Assembly (NCBI GenBank): GCA_041859045.1
Contig: JBHELB010000044.1
Coordinates: forward strand, 1 to 53,790
Length of the DNA stretch: 53,790 nt
Direction of reading: 5' to 3'
Source of the DNA: JBHELB01 sp041859045
Lineage (GTDB): Bacteria; Hydrogenedentota; Hydrogenedentia; Hydrogenedentales; SLHB01
Position 1 is the stretch's first letter; the number at the start of each line of letters is the position of its first letter. The notes under the pieces were generated by a model that was given only the letters and a program-made list of their open reading frames with translations, was not told the DNA's origin and did not search any database. Below are positions 15,806 to 24,824 of this stretch, one piece after another. A program made the translations under genes and the position numbers.

Positions 15806-16201
15806 TTAGGTTTCGGAAACGCGTGTGTGTACGCGCAGGAAGTGCGCCGCGTCGGACTTGGTTTTCTTTCCGCTCGCCAAGGCCGTCACAAACTCTACCA
15901 GCGTATCCGAATGGACATCCAGTTCATAGCCATTCAACGCGAGGAATACGTACGCGGCCATCGCCCCTGTTCGTTTGTTTCCATCAACAAACGGATGATT
16001 CTGCACGAGATGAAAAAGGTAGGCCGCGGCCATTTCGAAAACGTCGACGTGAAGAAATTCGCCGTCGAAGGTTGCTGACGGCATTCCCAATGCAGAACGA
16101 AGGAGATTGAGGTCTCGCGTGCCGGGTTCTCCACCATAGCGCGCAATCTGATCTTGATGGATCTCCAGTGTCTCGACGAGCGAAAGAAACTCGACGCGCA
16201 T
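15806..16201 (-). CDS. Doc/Fic-type toxin
   Basis: A 131-residue Doc-family protein, the expected size for the toxin of a type II toxin-antitoxin pair. The Fic/Doc motif reads HPFVDGNKRTG near residue 70; Doc proteins use this loop to phosphorylate elongation factor Tu. Its Asp-Gly-Asn-Lys form sits between the Fic (HPFxxGNGR) and Doc (HxFxxANKR) versions, so the modification chemistry is not certain. It starts two bases after the stop of the antitoxin gene and is almost certainly co-translated with it. Confidence 0.88.
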   Translation of the reverse strand: MRVEFLSLVETLEIHQDQIARYGGEPGTRDLNLLRSALGMPSATFDGEFLHVDVFEMAAAYLFHLVQNHPFVDGNKRTGAMAAYVFLALNGYELDVHSDTLVEFVTALASGKKTKSDAAHFLRVHTRVSET

Positions 16202-16203
16202 GA

Positions 16204-16431
16204 CTACTCCGCCAGTCTTTTCAGACCGTCGGCGTATTTTCTGTTGCCTCGCTCGAGCGCTGAGCGAAAGGCCTCGCGGCGTTTCTTAGTGTGCAGTGGC
16301 GTCAATACCAACGCTTGGCCGTCCGTCATGATATCGAAAGTCGTATCGGCATCCGCGCCCAACAGTTCGAGAATCGGCTTTTCGATCAGCAAGGCCATGC
16401 TATTGCCGTGCCGAATCAGCTTTTTCTGCAT
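16204..16431 (-). CDS. AbrB/MazE-like antitoxin
   Basis: A 75-residue protein with an N-terminal swapped-hairpin AbrB/SpoVT-type DNA-binding domain (MQKKLIRHGNSMALLIEK), followed by a charged C-terminal segment (KKRREAFRSALERGNRKY) suited to neutralising the toxin. The start at 16431 has GAGGAG about nine bases upstream. A palindrome overlapping its -10 element (16462-16476) is a likely autoregulatory operator. Doc toxins classically pair with Phd, but AbrB-type partners also occur. Confidence 0.85.
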   Translation of the reverse strand: MQKKLIRHGNSMALLIEKPILELLGADADTTFDIMTDGQALVLTPLHTKKRREAFRSALERGNRKYADGLKRLAE

Positions 16432-16461
16432 ATCGCCCACTCCTCTTCGTAGCACCGTTGT

Positions 16462-16495
16462 TGTTATATTGTAACACTATCCAGCGCCTAGTCAA
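16462..16495 (-). promoter_or_regulatory. Toxin-antitoxin promoter with overlapping operator
   Basis: On the minus strand: TTGACT (16495-16490), a 16-base spacer, then TACAAT (16473-16468). The palindrome TGTTA-N5-TAACA (16462-16476) overlaps the -10 and is a good site for autorepression by the AbrB-like antitoxin. Confidence 0.65.
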
Positions 16496-16647
16496 TAACA
16501 CCCTCCCGTTCCCTCTCTGCCTGCAATCACGAGCACAATTGAACGCTGGAAAATGCCCTACCGTTCGCATACACTTGTCGGGTTTGGCGCTGTTTCTAAA
16601 AATCGGAATTTTGCCCTTTGGGCCCAACTGCAGGGATTCACGTTGTC

Positions 16648-19600
16648 ATGGCACAAACTCCGTCTGGAATGGATGAAATTCTCGGTCGCTGGCGCAATAT
16701 CGTCAAAGACAAAAAACGCCAAATCATTACCCCGGAGGAAGCGATCGAGGCCAAGGTAAAATCGCTGAAACCGTGGATTTACGTCGATCAAGAACCGGTG
16801 GACGGTTGGGAGTTCCGCCAGTTCCGCTACACGCGCAAGCGTGAGCGCCGGTTCATCGACGAGGCGTGGCGTCCCATCCGCGTCGGCGAGACCTGGGGCG
16901 GACCGGACATCAGCGCGTTTTTCCGGACGAAGGCCACGATGCCCGCGCGGTACAAGGGCAAGAAGGTTGTTCTGCAAGTTTACTTCAGCGGCGACGGCTT
17001 GCTGAGCGTGAACGGCGCGCCGTACCACGGACTCGACCCCTTCCGGAACACCGTGCCGCTGACGGACTGCGCGACCGGTGCGGAAACGTACGACCTCGAG
17101 TGTGAGTCATACATTTTTTGGCACGCGGGCGAGACGGAAGTGAAGAACTTCGAGTGCTCCCACTTCGCCGTGTTCGATCAAGAGATGAGCGATATCTATT
17201 GGGACCTCCAGTGCGCGCTGAAAGTGATGCTGACGGAGGAGATCGAAGCGCCCGCGCGGAATTTTGTGCAGGGCGTGTTGGCCGAGGCGGTGGCGTCTAT
17301 CGACCATTTCGAGCGTGACCCGGAGACCATTCGCGCGAATGCACGCAAGGCGGGCGCGGTCGTGCGGCGCGGACTCTACGAGTCGGAGTTGTTCCAAAAG
17401 ACGGGCCTTATGCACCTCAATGGCAACTCGCATCTCGATGTCTGCTTTATGTGGACGCACGCGGAGTTCATTCGTAAGATCGGCCGCACGCACGCGACGC
17501 AACTTCGCTTGATTGAGCAGTTCCCCGACTTTGTCTTCTCGCAGAGTCAGCCGTTGATGTACGAGGAGATGAAACGTCACTATCCGAAAATTTTCGAGCA
17601 GGTGCAGCAGCGGATCAAGGAAGGACGCTGGGAAGCGATCGGGGCGTTCTACGTCGAGCCGGATGCAAACCTCATCTCCGGCGAGTCCTTTGTGCGGCAG
17701 TTGCTGCATGGTGTCCGTTTTATGGAGCGTGAGTTCGGCGTCACCCCGCGGACGGCGTGGATTCCGGATGTGTTCGGAAACACGTGGTCGATGCCGCAGA
17801 TATTGGTGCGGGCTGGACTGCGGTATTTCGTTACCCACAAGATGATTCTGTGGAACGACACAAACAAGTGGAAGCACAACGTCTTTTGGTGGCAGGGGCC
17901 GGACGGCTCGCGCGTCTTTGCGACGGTGCCGCCTTCGGGATTCATCGGCACGATGGAGCCCGATCACATGACCGAGCACTGGAACCGAAATGCCGCCAAA
18001 CAGACCGTCGGCGAGAGCTTGTACAACTTCGGCTGGGGCGATGGCGGCGGCGGTCCGGACATTGAGATGCTTGAATCCATCAAGCGCTACAAGCGCTTTC
18101 CCGGCATGGTGCCGACGCGTGTTTCCTCGAACGAAGATGCGCTCGAGAGCATGCGCCAGAAAGCGCTTGCGGCCGGCGACGATATCTCGGTGGTGAACGA
18201 CGAGCTGTATCTGGAAGAGCATCGGGGCACCTACACCACAAAGGCGATCTTCAAAAAGCTCAATCGCTATTGCGAGTTTCTCTATCGGAAAGCGGAACTC
18301 TACTCCTGTTTTTCAAACCTGCCTTATCCTTCGCAGGCGCTGGAAGAAGGATGGAAGACCATTCTCTTGAATCAGTTTCACGATTCGCTTCCGGGCTCGC
18401 ATGTCACAGTGGTGCATGAGGATTTGATCGAGTCATATGAACAGCCGCTGCGCGCGGGTGAAGACATTGTGGGCGCGGCGCTTGAGGAGATCGCGGATCG
18501 CATCGACACTCGCGGCGAAGGTGCGGCGCTCCTGGTGTTCAATGCGCAGCCTTTCGAGCGCGACGCCATGGTCTGTCTCGCGGCAAACGGTTCGGATGTC
18601 CACTTTACGGACGCCGACGGCGTCGAAATTCCCCACCAATCCATCGTCCATTTCGAATCCGGCCAGCCTCTGGTCGCCCTTCGCGTCAAGGGTCTTCCGC
18701 CGGTCGGTTACAAGGTGTTTCGCGGGATCCCCGGAAAAGGGAAATCGACCGCGTCGAATGTTGCGGTCTCGCCGACATCGCTTGAAAATGAGTTCATCCG
18801 TCTGCGTTTGAATGCCGCAGGGGAGATTATTTCGCTTTTTGACAAGACAACACAGCGCGAATGCATTGATCATGAGCGTCGCGGCAATGTCTTTCGTCTC
18901 TATGAGGACGAGCCCGGTCGGCACGAGGCCTGGGATATCGTTTCGACGTTCCGCAGCCGTTCCTACGACATGGGGGCGGCCACGACGCGCGTTCTTGAAG
19001 AAGGGCCAGTACGTTCGGCCATCGAAGTGACGCGCGAATTTCAGTCCTCGAAAATTGTGCAACGCATCGTGCTCGCCGCCGGATCGAGACGGGTCGATTT
19101 CGAGACGTATATTGACTGGCACGAGCAACACAAATTGCTTAAGGCGGAATTCAACACCACGCTGCTCTCGCGTCACGCGACCTATGACATCGCGTTCGCG
19201 AATATCGAGCGCGCCACGACACGCAACAACTCCTATGAGGAGGCGCGTTTCGAAGTGCCTGCGCATCTGTGGATGGACCTCTCCCAGGGCGACCACGGTC
19301 TGAGTTTGCTGAATGACTGCAAGTACGGTCATGAAGCCTGGGGACAGATGATGGCCTTAACGTTGCTCAAGGGCTCAACGTACCCGGATCCCGTCGCGGA
19401 TCAGGGCGAGCATTGGTTCACCTACTCCCTGCTGCCCCACGGCAAGACCTGGCGCGAGGCACAGACGATGCGGGAGGCGCTCGATCTCAACGACCCCGTG
19501 GATGTGTCGTTTGCGGAGAGCCATGCGGGCGCACTGCCGCCAGTTCATTCGTTCCTGCGGATTGAGGGCGAGGGCGTCACGCTCGAAGCCGTCAAGAAGG

Positions 19601-19812
19601 CAGAGGATTCAGATGATATTGTCGTTCGCGTCGTTGAACGCCACGGCGGCGAAGCGGACGTACGCATAGGATTGGATCGGTTGAGCGAGGTTTCAGAATG
19701 CAATCTTCTGGAGCGTGAAGACGTTCCTGCGGCCCATGACGGCGATGACGTCAAGCTGCGCATTCGGCCGTACGAAATTCGGACACTGAAACTGCGCCGA
19801 AAGGAGTCATAG
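16648..19812 (+). CDS. Alpha-mannosidase (glycoside hydrolase family 38)
   Basis: A 1054-residue GH38 enzyme. The first 250 or so residues form the N-terminal beta-rich domain seen in Class II mannosidases. The catalytic domain has the zinc-binding pair in GNSHLDVCFMW (H262, D264) and the predicted nucleophile D374 in WIPDVFGNTWSMPQ; NQFHDSLPGSH begins the mid domain and the rest is the C-terminal beta-sandwich region. There is no signal peptide, so it should be cytoplasmic and trim mannosides taken up or released from mannosylglycerate or glycans. The start at 16648 lacks a clear Shine-Dalgarno sequence. ddl follows within 15 bases. Confidence 0.92.
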   Translation: MAQTPSGMDEILGRWRNIVKDKKRQIITPEEAIEAKVKSLKPWIYVDQEPVDGWEFRQFRYTRKRERRFIDEAWRPIRVGETWGGPDISAFFRTKATMPARYKGKKVVLQVYFSGDGLLSVNGAPYHGLDPFRNTVPLTDCATGAETYDLECESYIFWHAGETEVKNFECSHFAVFDQEMSDIYWDLQCALKVMLTEEIEAPARNFVQGVLAEAVASIDHFERDPETIRANARKAGAVVRRGLYESELFQKTGLMHLNGNSHLDVCFMWTHAEFIRKIGRTHATQLRLIEQFPDFVFSQSQPLMYEEMKRHYPKIFEQVQQRIKEGRWEAIGAFYVEPDANLISGESFVRQLLHGVRFMEREFGVTPRTAWIPDVFGNTWSMPQILVRAGLRYFVTHKMILWNDTNKWKHNVFWWQGPDGSRVFATVPPSGFIGTMEPDHMTEHWNRNAAKQTVGESLYNFGWGDGGGGPDIEMLESIKRYKRFPGMVPTRVSSNEDALESMRQKALAAGDDISVVNDELYLEEHRGTYTTKAIFKKLNRYCEFLYRKAELYSCFSNLPYPSQALEEGWKTILLNQFHDSLPGSHVTVVHEDLIESYEQPLRAGEDIVGAALEEIADRIDTRGEGAALLVFNAQPFERDAMVCLAANGSDVHFTDADGVEIPHQSIVHFESGQPLVALRVKGLPPVGYKVFRGIPGKGKSTASNVAVSPTSLENEFIRLRLNAAGEIISLFDKTTQRECIDHERRGNVFRLYEDEPGRHEAWDIVSTFRSRSYDMGAATTRVLEEGPVRSAIEVTREFQSSKIVQRIVLAAGSRRVDFETYIDWHEQHKLLKAEFNTTLLSRHATYDIAFANIERATTRNNSYEEARFEVPAHLWMDLSQGDHGLSLLNDCKYGHEAWGQMMALTLLKGSTYPDPVADQGEHWFTYSLLPHGKTWREAQTMREALDLNDPVDVSFAESHAGALPPVHSFLRIEGEGVTLEAVKKAEDSDDIVVRVVERHGGEADVRIGLDRLSEVSECNLLEREDVPAAHDGDDVKLRIRPYEIRTLKLRRKES

Positions 19813-19826
19813 GTAAATTGGGAACG

Positions 19827-20822
19827 ATGCATGTCGCGCTGTTGATGGGCGGCGCAAGTACCGAGCACGAGGTCTCCTTGAAGACCGGCGCCATGATCGC
19901 GGGGAGTCTCGATCGGGAGCGGTTCAAGGTTACTACCGTGACCATCTCGCGCGAGGGGCTGTGGAGTCTGCCTGGTGAGCGCGGGATCGACGCGCTCGAG
20001 GCGCTTGCGCTGCTGCGTGCGAAGGGAGTCGACTGTCTATTCCTCGCGTTGCATGGTCAGTACGGCGAAGACGGCCGCATTCAAGGCCTCCTCGACTTCT
20101 GCGGCATTCCCTACACGGGCTCTGGTTGTTTGGCCAGCGCGTTGGCCTTCGACAAAGTGCGCGCAAAGGCAGTCGTCGCGCAGAGCGGAATTCCTGTTGC
20201 CAAGCAACTTGTCTTCACCCGCAGCGATTGGGATTCCGCCTCGAAGTCGATTCGAGAGCGCGTCGCGCGAGAACTCGGGTTTCCTTGCGTGATCAAGAAT
20301 CCTTGCCAAGGTTCCAGCATCGGTATGGCGATTCCCCAGGCCGAGAGTGACTTCGAAGCGGCCATGCTCGATGTTCTGGTCTATGGCGACATGGTGATGA
20401 TTGAGGAATTTCTCGTAGGGCGCGAGTTGACGTGTGGTGTGCTGGATTGCGATCCACATATGCGCGCAACGCCGTTACCGCCTACGGAAATTCGTCCTAT
20501 CGTCGGGTCTTTTTTTGACTATCGCGCGAAGTATGAGGTCGGCGGCAGTGAGGAAATTACGCCTGCGCCCGTTCCGAACGAGATTGCCGCGCGTGCACAG
20601 GCGATTGCTTTGCAGGCGCATGAACTGATCGGTTGCCGCGGCCTGAGCCGCAGTGATATGATCCTTACCTCGGATGGTCCCGTTTGGATCGAGGTCAATA
20701 CGTTACCGGGTATGACGGAAACGTCGCTCTTTCCCCAAGCCGCCGCAGCGGTGGGGATTGCTTTTCCAACGCTGTTGACGCTGCTCATTGACGGTGCGAT
20801 TGCCTTCTCCAAGCGAAGATAG
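19827..20822 (+). CDS. ddl: D-alanine--D-alanine ligase
   Basis: A 331-residue ATP-grasp ligase. VALLMGGASTEHEVSLKTG is the canonical N-terminus, ALHGQYGEDGRIQG the substrate segment, VIKNPCQGSSIGM part of the ATP-grasp, and IEVNTLPGMTETSLFPQ the C-terminal metal and D-Ala site. It makes the D-Ala-D-Ala dipeptide for peptidoglycan in the cytoplasm. A TTG at 19818, closer to AAGGAG at 19801-19806, is an alternative start. dapF, also needed for peptidoglycan, follows 11 bases later. Confidence 0.95.
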   Translation: MHVALLMGGASTEHEVSLKTGAMIAGSLDRERFKVTTVTISREGLWSLPGERGIDALEALALLRAKGVDCLFLALHGQYGEDGRIQGLLDFCGIPYTGSGCLASALAFDKVRAKAVVAQSGIPVAKQLVFTRSDWDSASKSIRERVARELGFPCVIKNPCQGSSIGMAIPQAESDFEAAMLDVLVYGDMVMIEEFLVGRELTCGVLDCDPHMRATPLPPTEIRPIVGSFFDYRAKYEVGGSEEITPAPVPNEIAARAQAIALQAHELIGCRGLSRSDMILTSDGPVWIEVNTLPGMTETSLFPQAAAAVGIAFPTLLTLLIDGAIAFSKRR

Positions 20823-20833
20823 GAACTAGCTCG

Positions 20834-21670
20834 ATGCAGATTGAATTCACCAAATTACACGGTCTCGGAAACGATTATCTTTACATCGACGCCGCGAAGT
20901 CTCCGATTGCGGATCCCCCCGCGCTCTCGCGCGTCATGAGTCATCGTCACCTCGGCGCGGGCGCCGACGGCATCATCTTGGTGTTGCCGGGCGACTCGGG
21001 CCTGTTCAAAATGCGCATTTTTAACGCCGACGGCAGCGAAGCAGAGACTTGTGGCAACGGGATTCGCGCGTTTGCGAAGTACGTATACGAGCGCGGCATG
21101 ACGCGCGAGACGGAATTCACGATCGATACGCTTGCCGGGCCGAATCGCGTTCAACTGAAGGTGAGCGACGGAAAAGTGCAGTCGGTGCGCTCGAATATGG
21201 GGCGGCCGCGCTTCGAACGCGCCGATATTCCTATGCGTGGCGCGCCGGGCGAGGTGCGCGATGAGCCCATCGAGGTGGATGGACAAACGATGCACGTTAC
21301 GTGCGTGAATGTGGGCAATCCACACGCGGTGTTTTTTGTCGATGATGCGACCAAGGTTCCGCTTGCGGAGGTTGGACCCAAGGTTGAACATCACCCGGCG
21401 TTTCCGAAACGCACCAACGTCGAGTTCGTGTCGGTTCTTGATCGCGCGAATATCGTCATGCGGATCTGGGAGCGCGGTAGTGGCATTACAATGGCCAGCG
21501 GCAGCGGCTCTTGCGGCTCTGCGCTCGCCAGCATGATTACGGGGCGTGTGGATAAGCGGGTAAACGTTCATCTTGTCTACGGCGCACTGGCGATCGAGTG
21601 GGCCGACGATGGCTGTGTGTACCAAGAAGGCCCCGCGACGGAAGTGTACACGGGCACTTGGACGCTCTAG
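20834..21670 (+). CDS. dapF: Diaminopimelate epimerase
   Basis: A 278-residue DapF of normal length. The two catalytic cysteines are in ETCGNGIRAFAKY (Cys73) and GSGSCGSALASM (Cys227), and the N-terminus FTKLHGLGNDYLYID is diagnostic. It converts LL- to meso-diaminopimelate for peptidoglycan and lysine. The order ddl-dapF-purN with gaps of 11-20 bases indicates an operon; lysC, the first step of the same pathway, lies at 42.9 kb. Confidence 0.96.
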   Translation: MQIEFTKLHGLGNDYLYIDAAKSPIADPPALSRVMSHRHLGAGADGIILVLPGDSGLFKMRIFNADGSEAETCGNGIRAFAKYVYERGMTRETEFTIDTLAGPNRVQLKVSDGKVQSVRSNMGRPRFERADIPMRGAPGEVRDEPIEVDGQTMHVTCVNVGNPHAVFFVDDATKVPLAEVGPKVEHHPAFPKRTNVEFVSVLDRANIVMRIWERGSGITMASGSGSCGSALASMITGRVDKRVNVHLVYGALAIEWADDGCVYQEGPATEVYTGTWTL

Positions 21671-21690
21671 ACCATCTGAAGGAGGTTCGT

Positions 21691-22302
21691 ATGCTCAAGC
21701 TCGCGGTCTTGTTGTCGGGCAACGGCACCACGCTCGAGAACCTCTTTGATCGCATCCAAGAGGGCGCACTCGACGCGCGCATTGAATGTGTGATTGCCTC
21801 GCGCCCCGGCGTTTACGGCCTCGAACGCGCGCGTCAACGCAAAGTTCCCGCGATTACCGTCGCCCGCAAGGACTTTCCGTCGACCTCCGTGTTCAGTGCG
21901 GCGATTTGGAAGGAAGTACGTTCGCACTCTGTGGACCTCGTCGTACTTGCCGGGTTCATGAGCCTGCTCGAGATCCCGGGCGACTTCACCCATCGCGTGG
22001 TGAATGTCCACCCCGGTCTAATCCCTGCTTTTTGCGGCAAGGGAATGTACGGGCATCACGTGCATGAAGCCGTGTTGGCCTACGGCTGCAAGGTTTCCGG
22101 CGTCACGGTGCATTTTGTCGACAACGAGTATGACCACGGGCCGATTATTCTGCAGGCGGCGGTGCCGGTGCTCGATAACGACACTCCGGATACGTTGGCC
22201 GACCGTGTGCAGGCGCGCGAGCGCGAGTTGTATCCGGAGGCGATTCAGTTGATAGCGGAGGGCCGTTTGCAGGTTGAGGGGCGTCATGTCCGCATCCGGT
22301 AG
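21691..22302 (+). CDS. purN: Phosphoribosylglycinamide formyltransferase
   Basis: A 203-residue GAR transformylase of normal length. LAVLLSGNGTTLENL is the nucleotide-binding start, NVHPGLIPAF carries the catalytic Asn-x-His, and HFVDNEYDHGPII the catalytic Asp. It uses 10-formyl-tetrahydrofolate in step three of purine synthesis. The start at 21691 has a perfect AAGGAGG seven bases upstream. Confidence 0.95.
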   Translation: MLKLAVLLSGNGTTLENLFDRIQEGALDARIECVIASRPGVYGLERARQRKVPAITVARKDFPSTSVFSAAIWKEVRSHSVDLVVLAGFMSLLEIPGDFTHRVVNVHPGLIPAFCGKGMYGHHVHEAVLAYGCKVSGVTVHFVDNEYDHGPIILQAAVPVLDNDTPDTLADRVQARERELYPEAIQLIAEGRLQVEGRHVRIR

Positions 22303-22954
22303 CCTCTCCCCCATCCGCGCCGTGTCGTTTGATTTGGACGGCACCTTGATCGACTCTACCGAGGCCATCGTCGAGTCTTTCTTTCATACCTTCGACACCC
22401 TCCAGGTGCAGCGTCCGCCGCAGCAGGCCGTGGTGGACTCCATCGGGCACACACTGGAGGATCAGTTTCGCCTGTTCGGAATCGAGGATGCAGACGCGGC
22501 CGCGGCGATATACCGCGCCTACTACATCGGCGTCTGCTGCGAGAAGACATTTCTGCTCCCCGGCGCAACAGAATCCCTGGCAAGACTACGCGCGGCGGGC
22601 TTGGCGGTCGGGTTGGCCACGTCGAAAATGCTCAGTTATGCAGAACTCATTCTTGAGCACTTGGGCGTGTTGGACGCGTTTGAGGTACGCATTGGCCCCT
22701 TGGAGGTAGCGCGGCAGAAGCCTCACCCCGACGCGGTGCTGAAATCGGCGGAGCTACTCGGCGTGGACACAAGCGAATTGCTGTTCGTGGGCGACACGCA
22801 CTTCGACGTGCTCGCAGCGCAGGCCGCGGATGTGCGCTGCGTGTGCGTCACGACGGGATACGCTACGCGTGAGGCGCTTGAAGCGCTGCAACCGGAAGCC
22901 GTCTACGACACGCTCGAAGAGGTGACCCAGCACGCGCTACGCGCCGCGCAATAG
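22286..22954 (+). CDS. HAD-family phosphatase (phosphoglycolate phosphatase-like)
   Basis: A 222-residue haloacid dehalogenase-type hydrolase: motif I is FDLDGTLIDS near residue 15, motif II ATSK, motif III around the lysine of RQKPHP, and motif IV VGDTHFDV. The helical cap between motifs I and II is the C1 type of phosphoglycolate phosphatase and pyrophosphatase PpaX. The substrate is not predictable. It overlaps the last 17 bases of purN and has TTGAGGGG before its ATG, so it is the last gene of the ddl-dapF-purN unit. Confidence 0.88.
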   Translation: MSASGSLSPIRAVSFDLDGTLIDSTEAIVESFFHTFDTLQVQRPPQQAVVDSIGHTLEDQFRLFGIEDADAAAAIYRAYYIGVCCEKTFLLPGATESLARLRAAGLAVGLATSKMLSYAELILEHLGVLDAFEVRIGPLEVARQKPHPDAVLKSAELLGVDTSELLFVGDTHFDVLAAQAADVRCVCVTTGYATREALEALQPEAVYDTLEEVTQHALRAAQ

Positions 22955-22964
22955 CGCGCATGCC

Positions 22965-24287
22965 TCAGTTGGTCAGGTTCCGCGTGTCGATGACGCGCTT
23001 GGCCTTGCCGACAAAGCGTTCCAGCGTCTGCGGTGCCGCCAACTCGACGTTGACGCGTATCCCCGCCACCGACTGAATCTCGCGGTCGATCCGGTCGCGC
23101 AATGCGTGCATTTCGCTCATGCGGTCTGAGAAGTTTTCCGGGCGCACTTCAACTTTCACCGTGACTTCGTCGAGCGCACCGGGACGGCTCACCTCGATAA
23201 GATAGTGCGGAGCGGTCCCTTCAACGCGCAATAGCGCCTCCTCGATCTGCGAGGGAAAGACGTTCGCGCCGCGAATGATAAGCATGTCGTCCGTGCGCCC
23301 CATGACGCGGCTCATGCGGACCGTCGTGCGGCCGCAATCGCACACACACGGATCGAGCGCGGCGATGTCGCGCGTCCGGTAGCGAATGATCGGCATCGCC
23401 TCTTTCGTCAACGCCGTGAACACGAGTTCGCCATATTCATACGGAGCGACGGGTTCCAGTGTCTCCGGATTCACACACTCCACGATGAAGTGGTCTTCCT
23501 GAATGTGCATGCCCGCGCGATATTTGCACTCGCCACTGACGCCCGGCCCGATGACTTCGCTCAGGCCGTAGTTATTGAAGGCGTAGATCTTGAGTTCGTC
23601 CTCAATCTGAGCGCGCATGTCTTCGGTCCAGGGCTCGCCCCCAAAATGGGCATACTCGAGCGGCAAAGAAGCGGGGTCTATGCCTTCTTCACGTGCGACT
23701 TCGCCGATGTTCAGCGCGTAGCTTGGCGTGCAGACCAGTACCTGTGTGCCCAGATCTTGCATGAGCATGATCTGGCGCGGGGTATTTCCGGAGGCCGCCG
23801 GAACGACCGCCGCGCCGACGCGCTCGACACCGTAGTGCAGGCCGAACCCGCCGGTAAACAGGCCGTAGCCGAACGCAATCTGGACTAGGTGTTCCGGGCG
23901 TAGGCCGCCCGCGACCAGAAAGCGCGCGCAAAGGTCCGCCCATGTCTTGAGGTCGTTGGCGGTGTAGGGCACAAACGTCGGTTTGCCCGTTGTACCCGAG
24001 GAACCGTGAATACGCGCGATCTGTTCGCGCGGAACCGCCATGAACCCGAGTGGATAATGATCGCGGAGATCCGCCTTGGTGGTGAGCGGAAGACGGCGTA
24101 GGTCGTCAAGCGTCTTAATAGAATCCGGCGTGATACCGTCGCGGGCGAAGGCATCACGGTAAAACGGCACAGTGCTCGCGCGCGCTACACTCTCTCTAAG
24201 ACGCGCTATCTGCAACGACTCAAGCTCGGCACGCGGCATGGTTTCCGCGCGATCAAAGATACGGTTCTCAAATGGTGCCGCGTTCAT
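22965..24287 (-). CDS. paaK: Phenylacetate-CoA ligase, copy 1
   Basis: A 440-residue adenylate-forming ligase. The ATP-binding loop is IHGSSGTTGKPTFVPYT, with FGGEPWTEDM and the C-terminal hinge RTDDMLIIRGANVFPSQ. It activates phenylacetate or related arylacetates with CoA and ATP. It is the last gene of the operon iorA-iorB-paaK-ACT-paaK, about 45 bases after the ACT gene. The two copies in this operon are clearly diverged, suggesting different aryl substrates (for example phenyl-, hydroxyphenyl- or indole-acetate); that is inference. Confidence 0.93.
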   Translation of the reverse strand: MNAAPFENRIFDRAETMPRAELESLQIARLRESVARASTVPFYRDAFARDGITPDSIKTLDDLRRLPLTTKADLRDHYPLGFMAVPREQIARIHGSSGTTGKPTFVPYTANDLKTWADLCARFLVAGGLRPEHLVQIAFGYGLFTGGFGLHYGVERVGAAVVPAASGNTPRQIMLMQDLGTQVLVCTPSYALNIGEVAREEGIDPASLPLEYAHFGGEPWTEDMRAQIEDELKIYAFNNYGLSEVIGPGVSGECKYRAGMHIQEDHFIVECVNPETLEPVAPYEYGELVFTALTKEAMPIIRYRTRDIAALDPCVCDCGRTTVRMSRVMGRTDDMLIIRGANVFPSQIEEALLRVEGTAPHYLIEVSRPGALDEVTVKVEVRPENFSDRMSEMHALRDRIDREIQSVAGIRVNVELAAPQTLERFVGKAKRVIDTRNLTN

Positions 24288-24332
24288 GGGGAAGAGACGC
24301 CTTTCCCGGCCTGCCCGGCCATAGGGCGCAGT

Positions 24333-24773
24333 TTACTGCGCGCCTCGCTCGTACAACTCAACACTACCCACCACGTTTACCCCTTGCGCCTGAAGCGCGG
24401 AAATGGCCGTGTCCGGATTTTCGAACCGGAATACCATCACCGCACGGTCGTTTTTGCCAAAGGTAAATGCATACATGTATTCGATGTTCAGTCCGGCGCG
24501 GTCGATGATCTCGAGTAGATCGGCCAAGCCACCGGGGCGGTCCTCAACCTCGACCGCGACCACTTCAGTGCACTTCACCACGCATCCCGCATCCTCGAGC
24601 ACCTTTTTGGCTTTTTCCACGTCGCGCACGATAAGCCGCAGGATGCCAAACTGCTGCGTGTCTGCCAGGGACAGCGTCATGATGTTTACGCCGGCCTTGG
24701 CCAAGATTTGGCAGGGCACTTTGAGATGCGCCGGTTTGTTCTCGAGAAAGAGTGATAGTTGTGTCAATTTCAT
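24333..24773 (-). CDS. Tandem ACT-domain protein
   Basis: A 146-residue stand-alone protein with two ACT-like repeats (about residues 1-65 and 70-140), beginning MKLTQLSLFLENKPAHL and continuing with VEVEDRPGGLADLLEII. ACT domains bind amino acids. Such proteins recur beside ior and paaK genes in bacteria and archaea and are thought to sense aromatic amino acids; here it sits between the two paaK copies. It has an excellent ribosome binding site (AGGAGGGAG). Confidence 0.88.
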   Translation of the reverse strand: MKLTQLSLFLENKPAHLKVPCQILAKAGVNIMTLSLADTQQFGILRLIVRDVEKAKKVLEDAGCVVKCTEVVAVEVEDRPGGLADLLEIIDRAGLNIEYMYAFTFGKNDRAVMVFRFENPDTAISALQAQGVNVVGSVELYERGAQ

Positions 24774-24824
24774 GGCCTACTCCCTCCTAGGTCCGGCAGG
24801 TGCCGGAACGCCGTTCGCGGCCGC

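Noticed and set aside
17107..18222. 371-codon minus-strand frame opposite the alpha-mannosidase gene
   Set aside because: It lies wholly within the GH38 catalytic region and has no recognisable motif or ribosome binding site.
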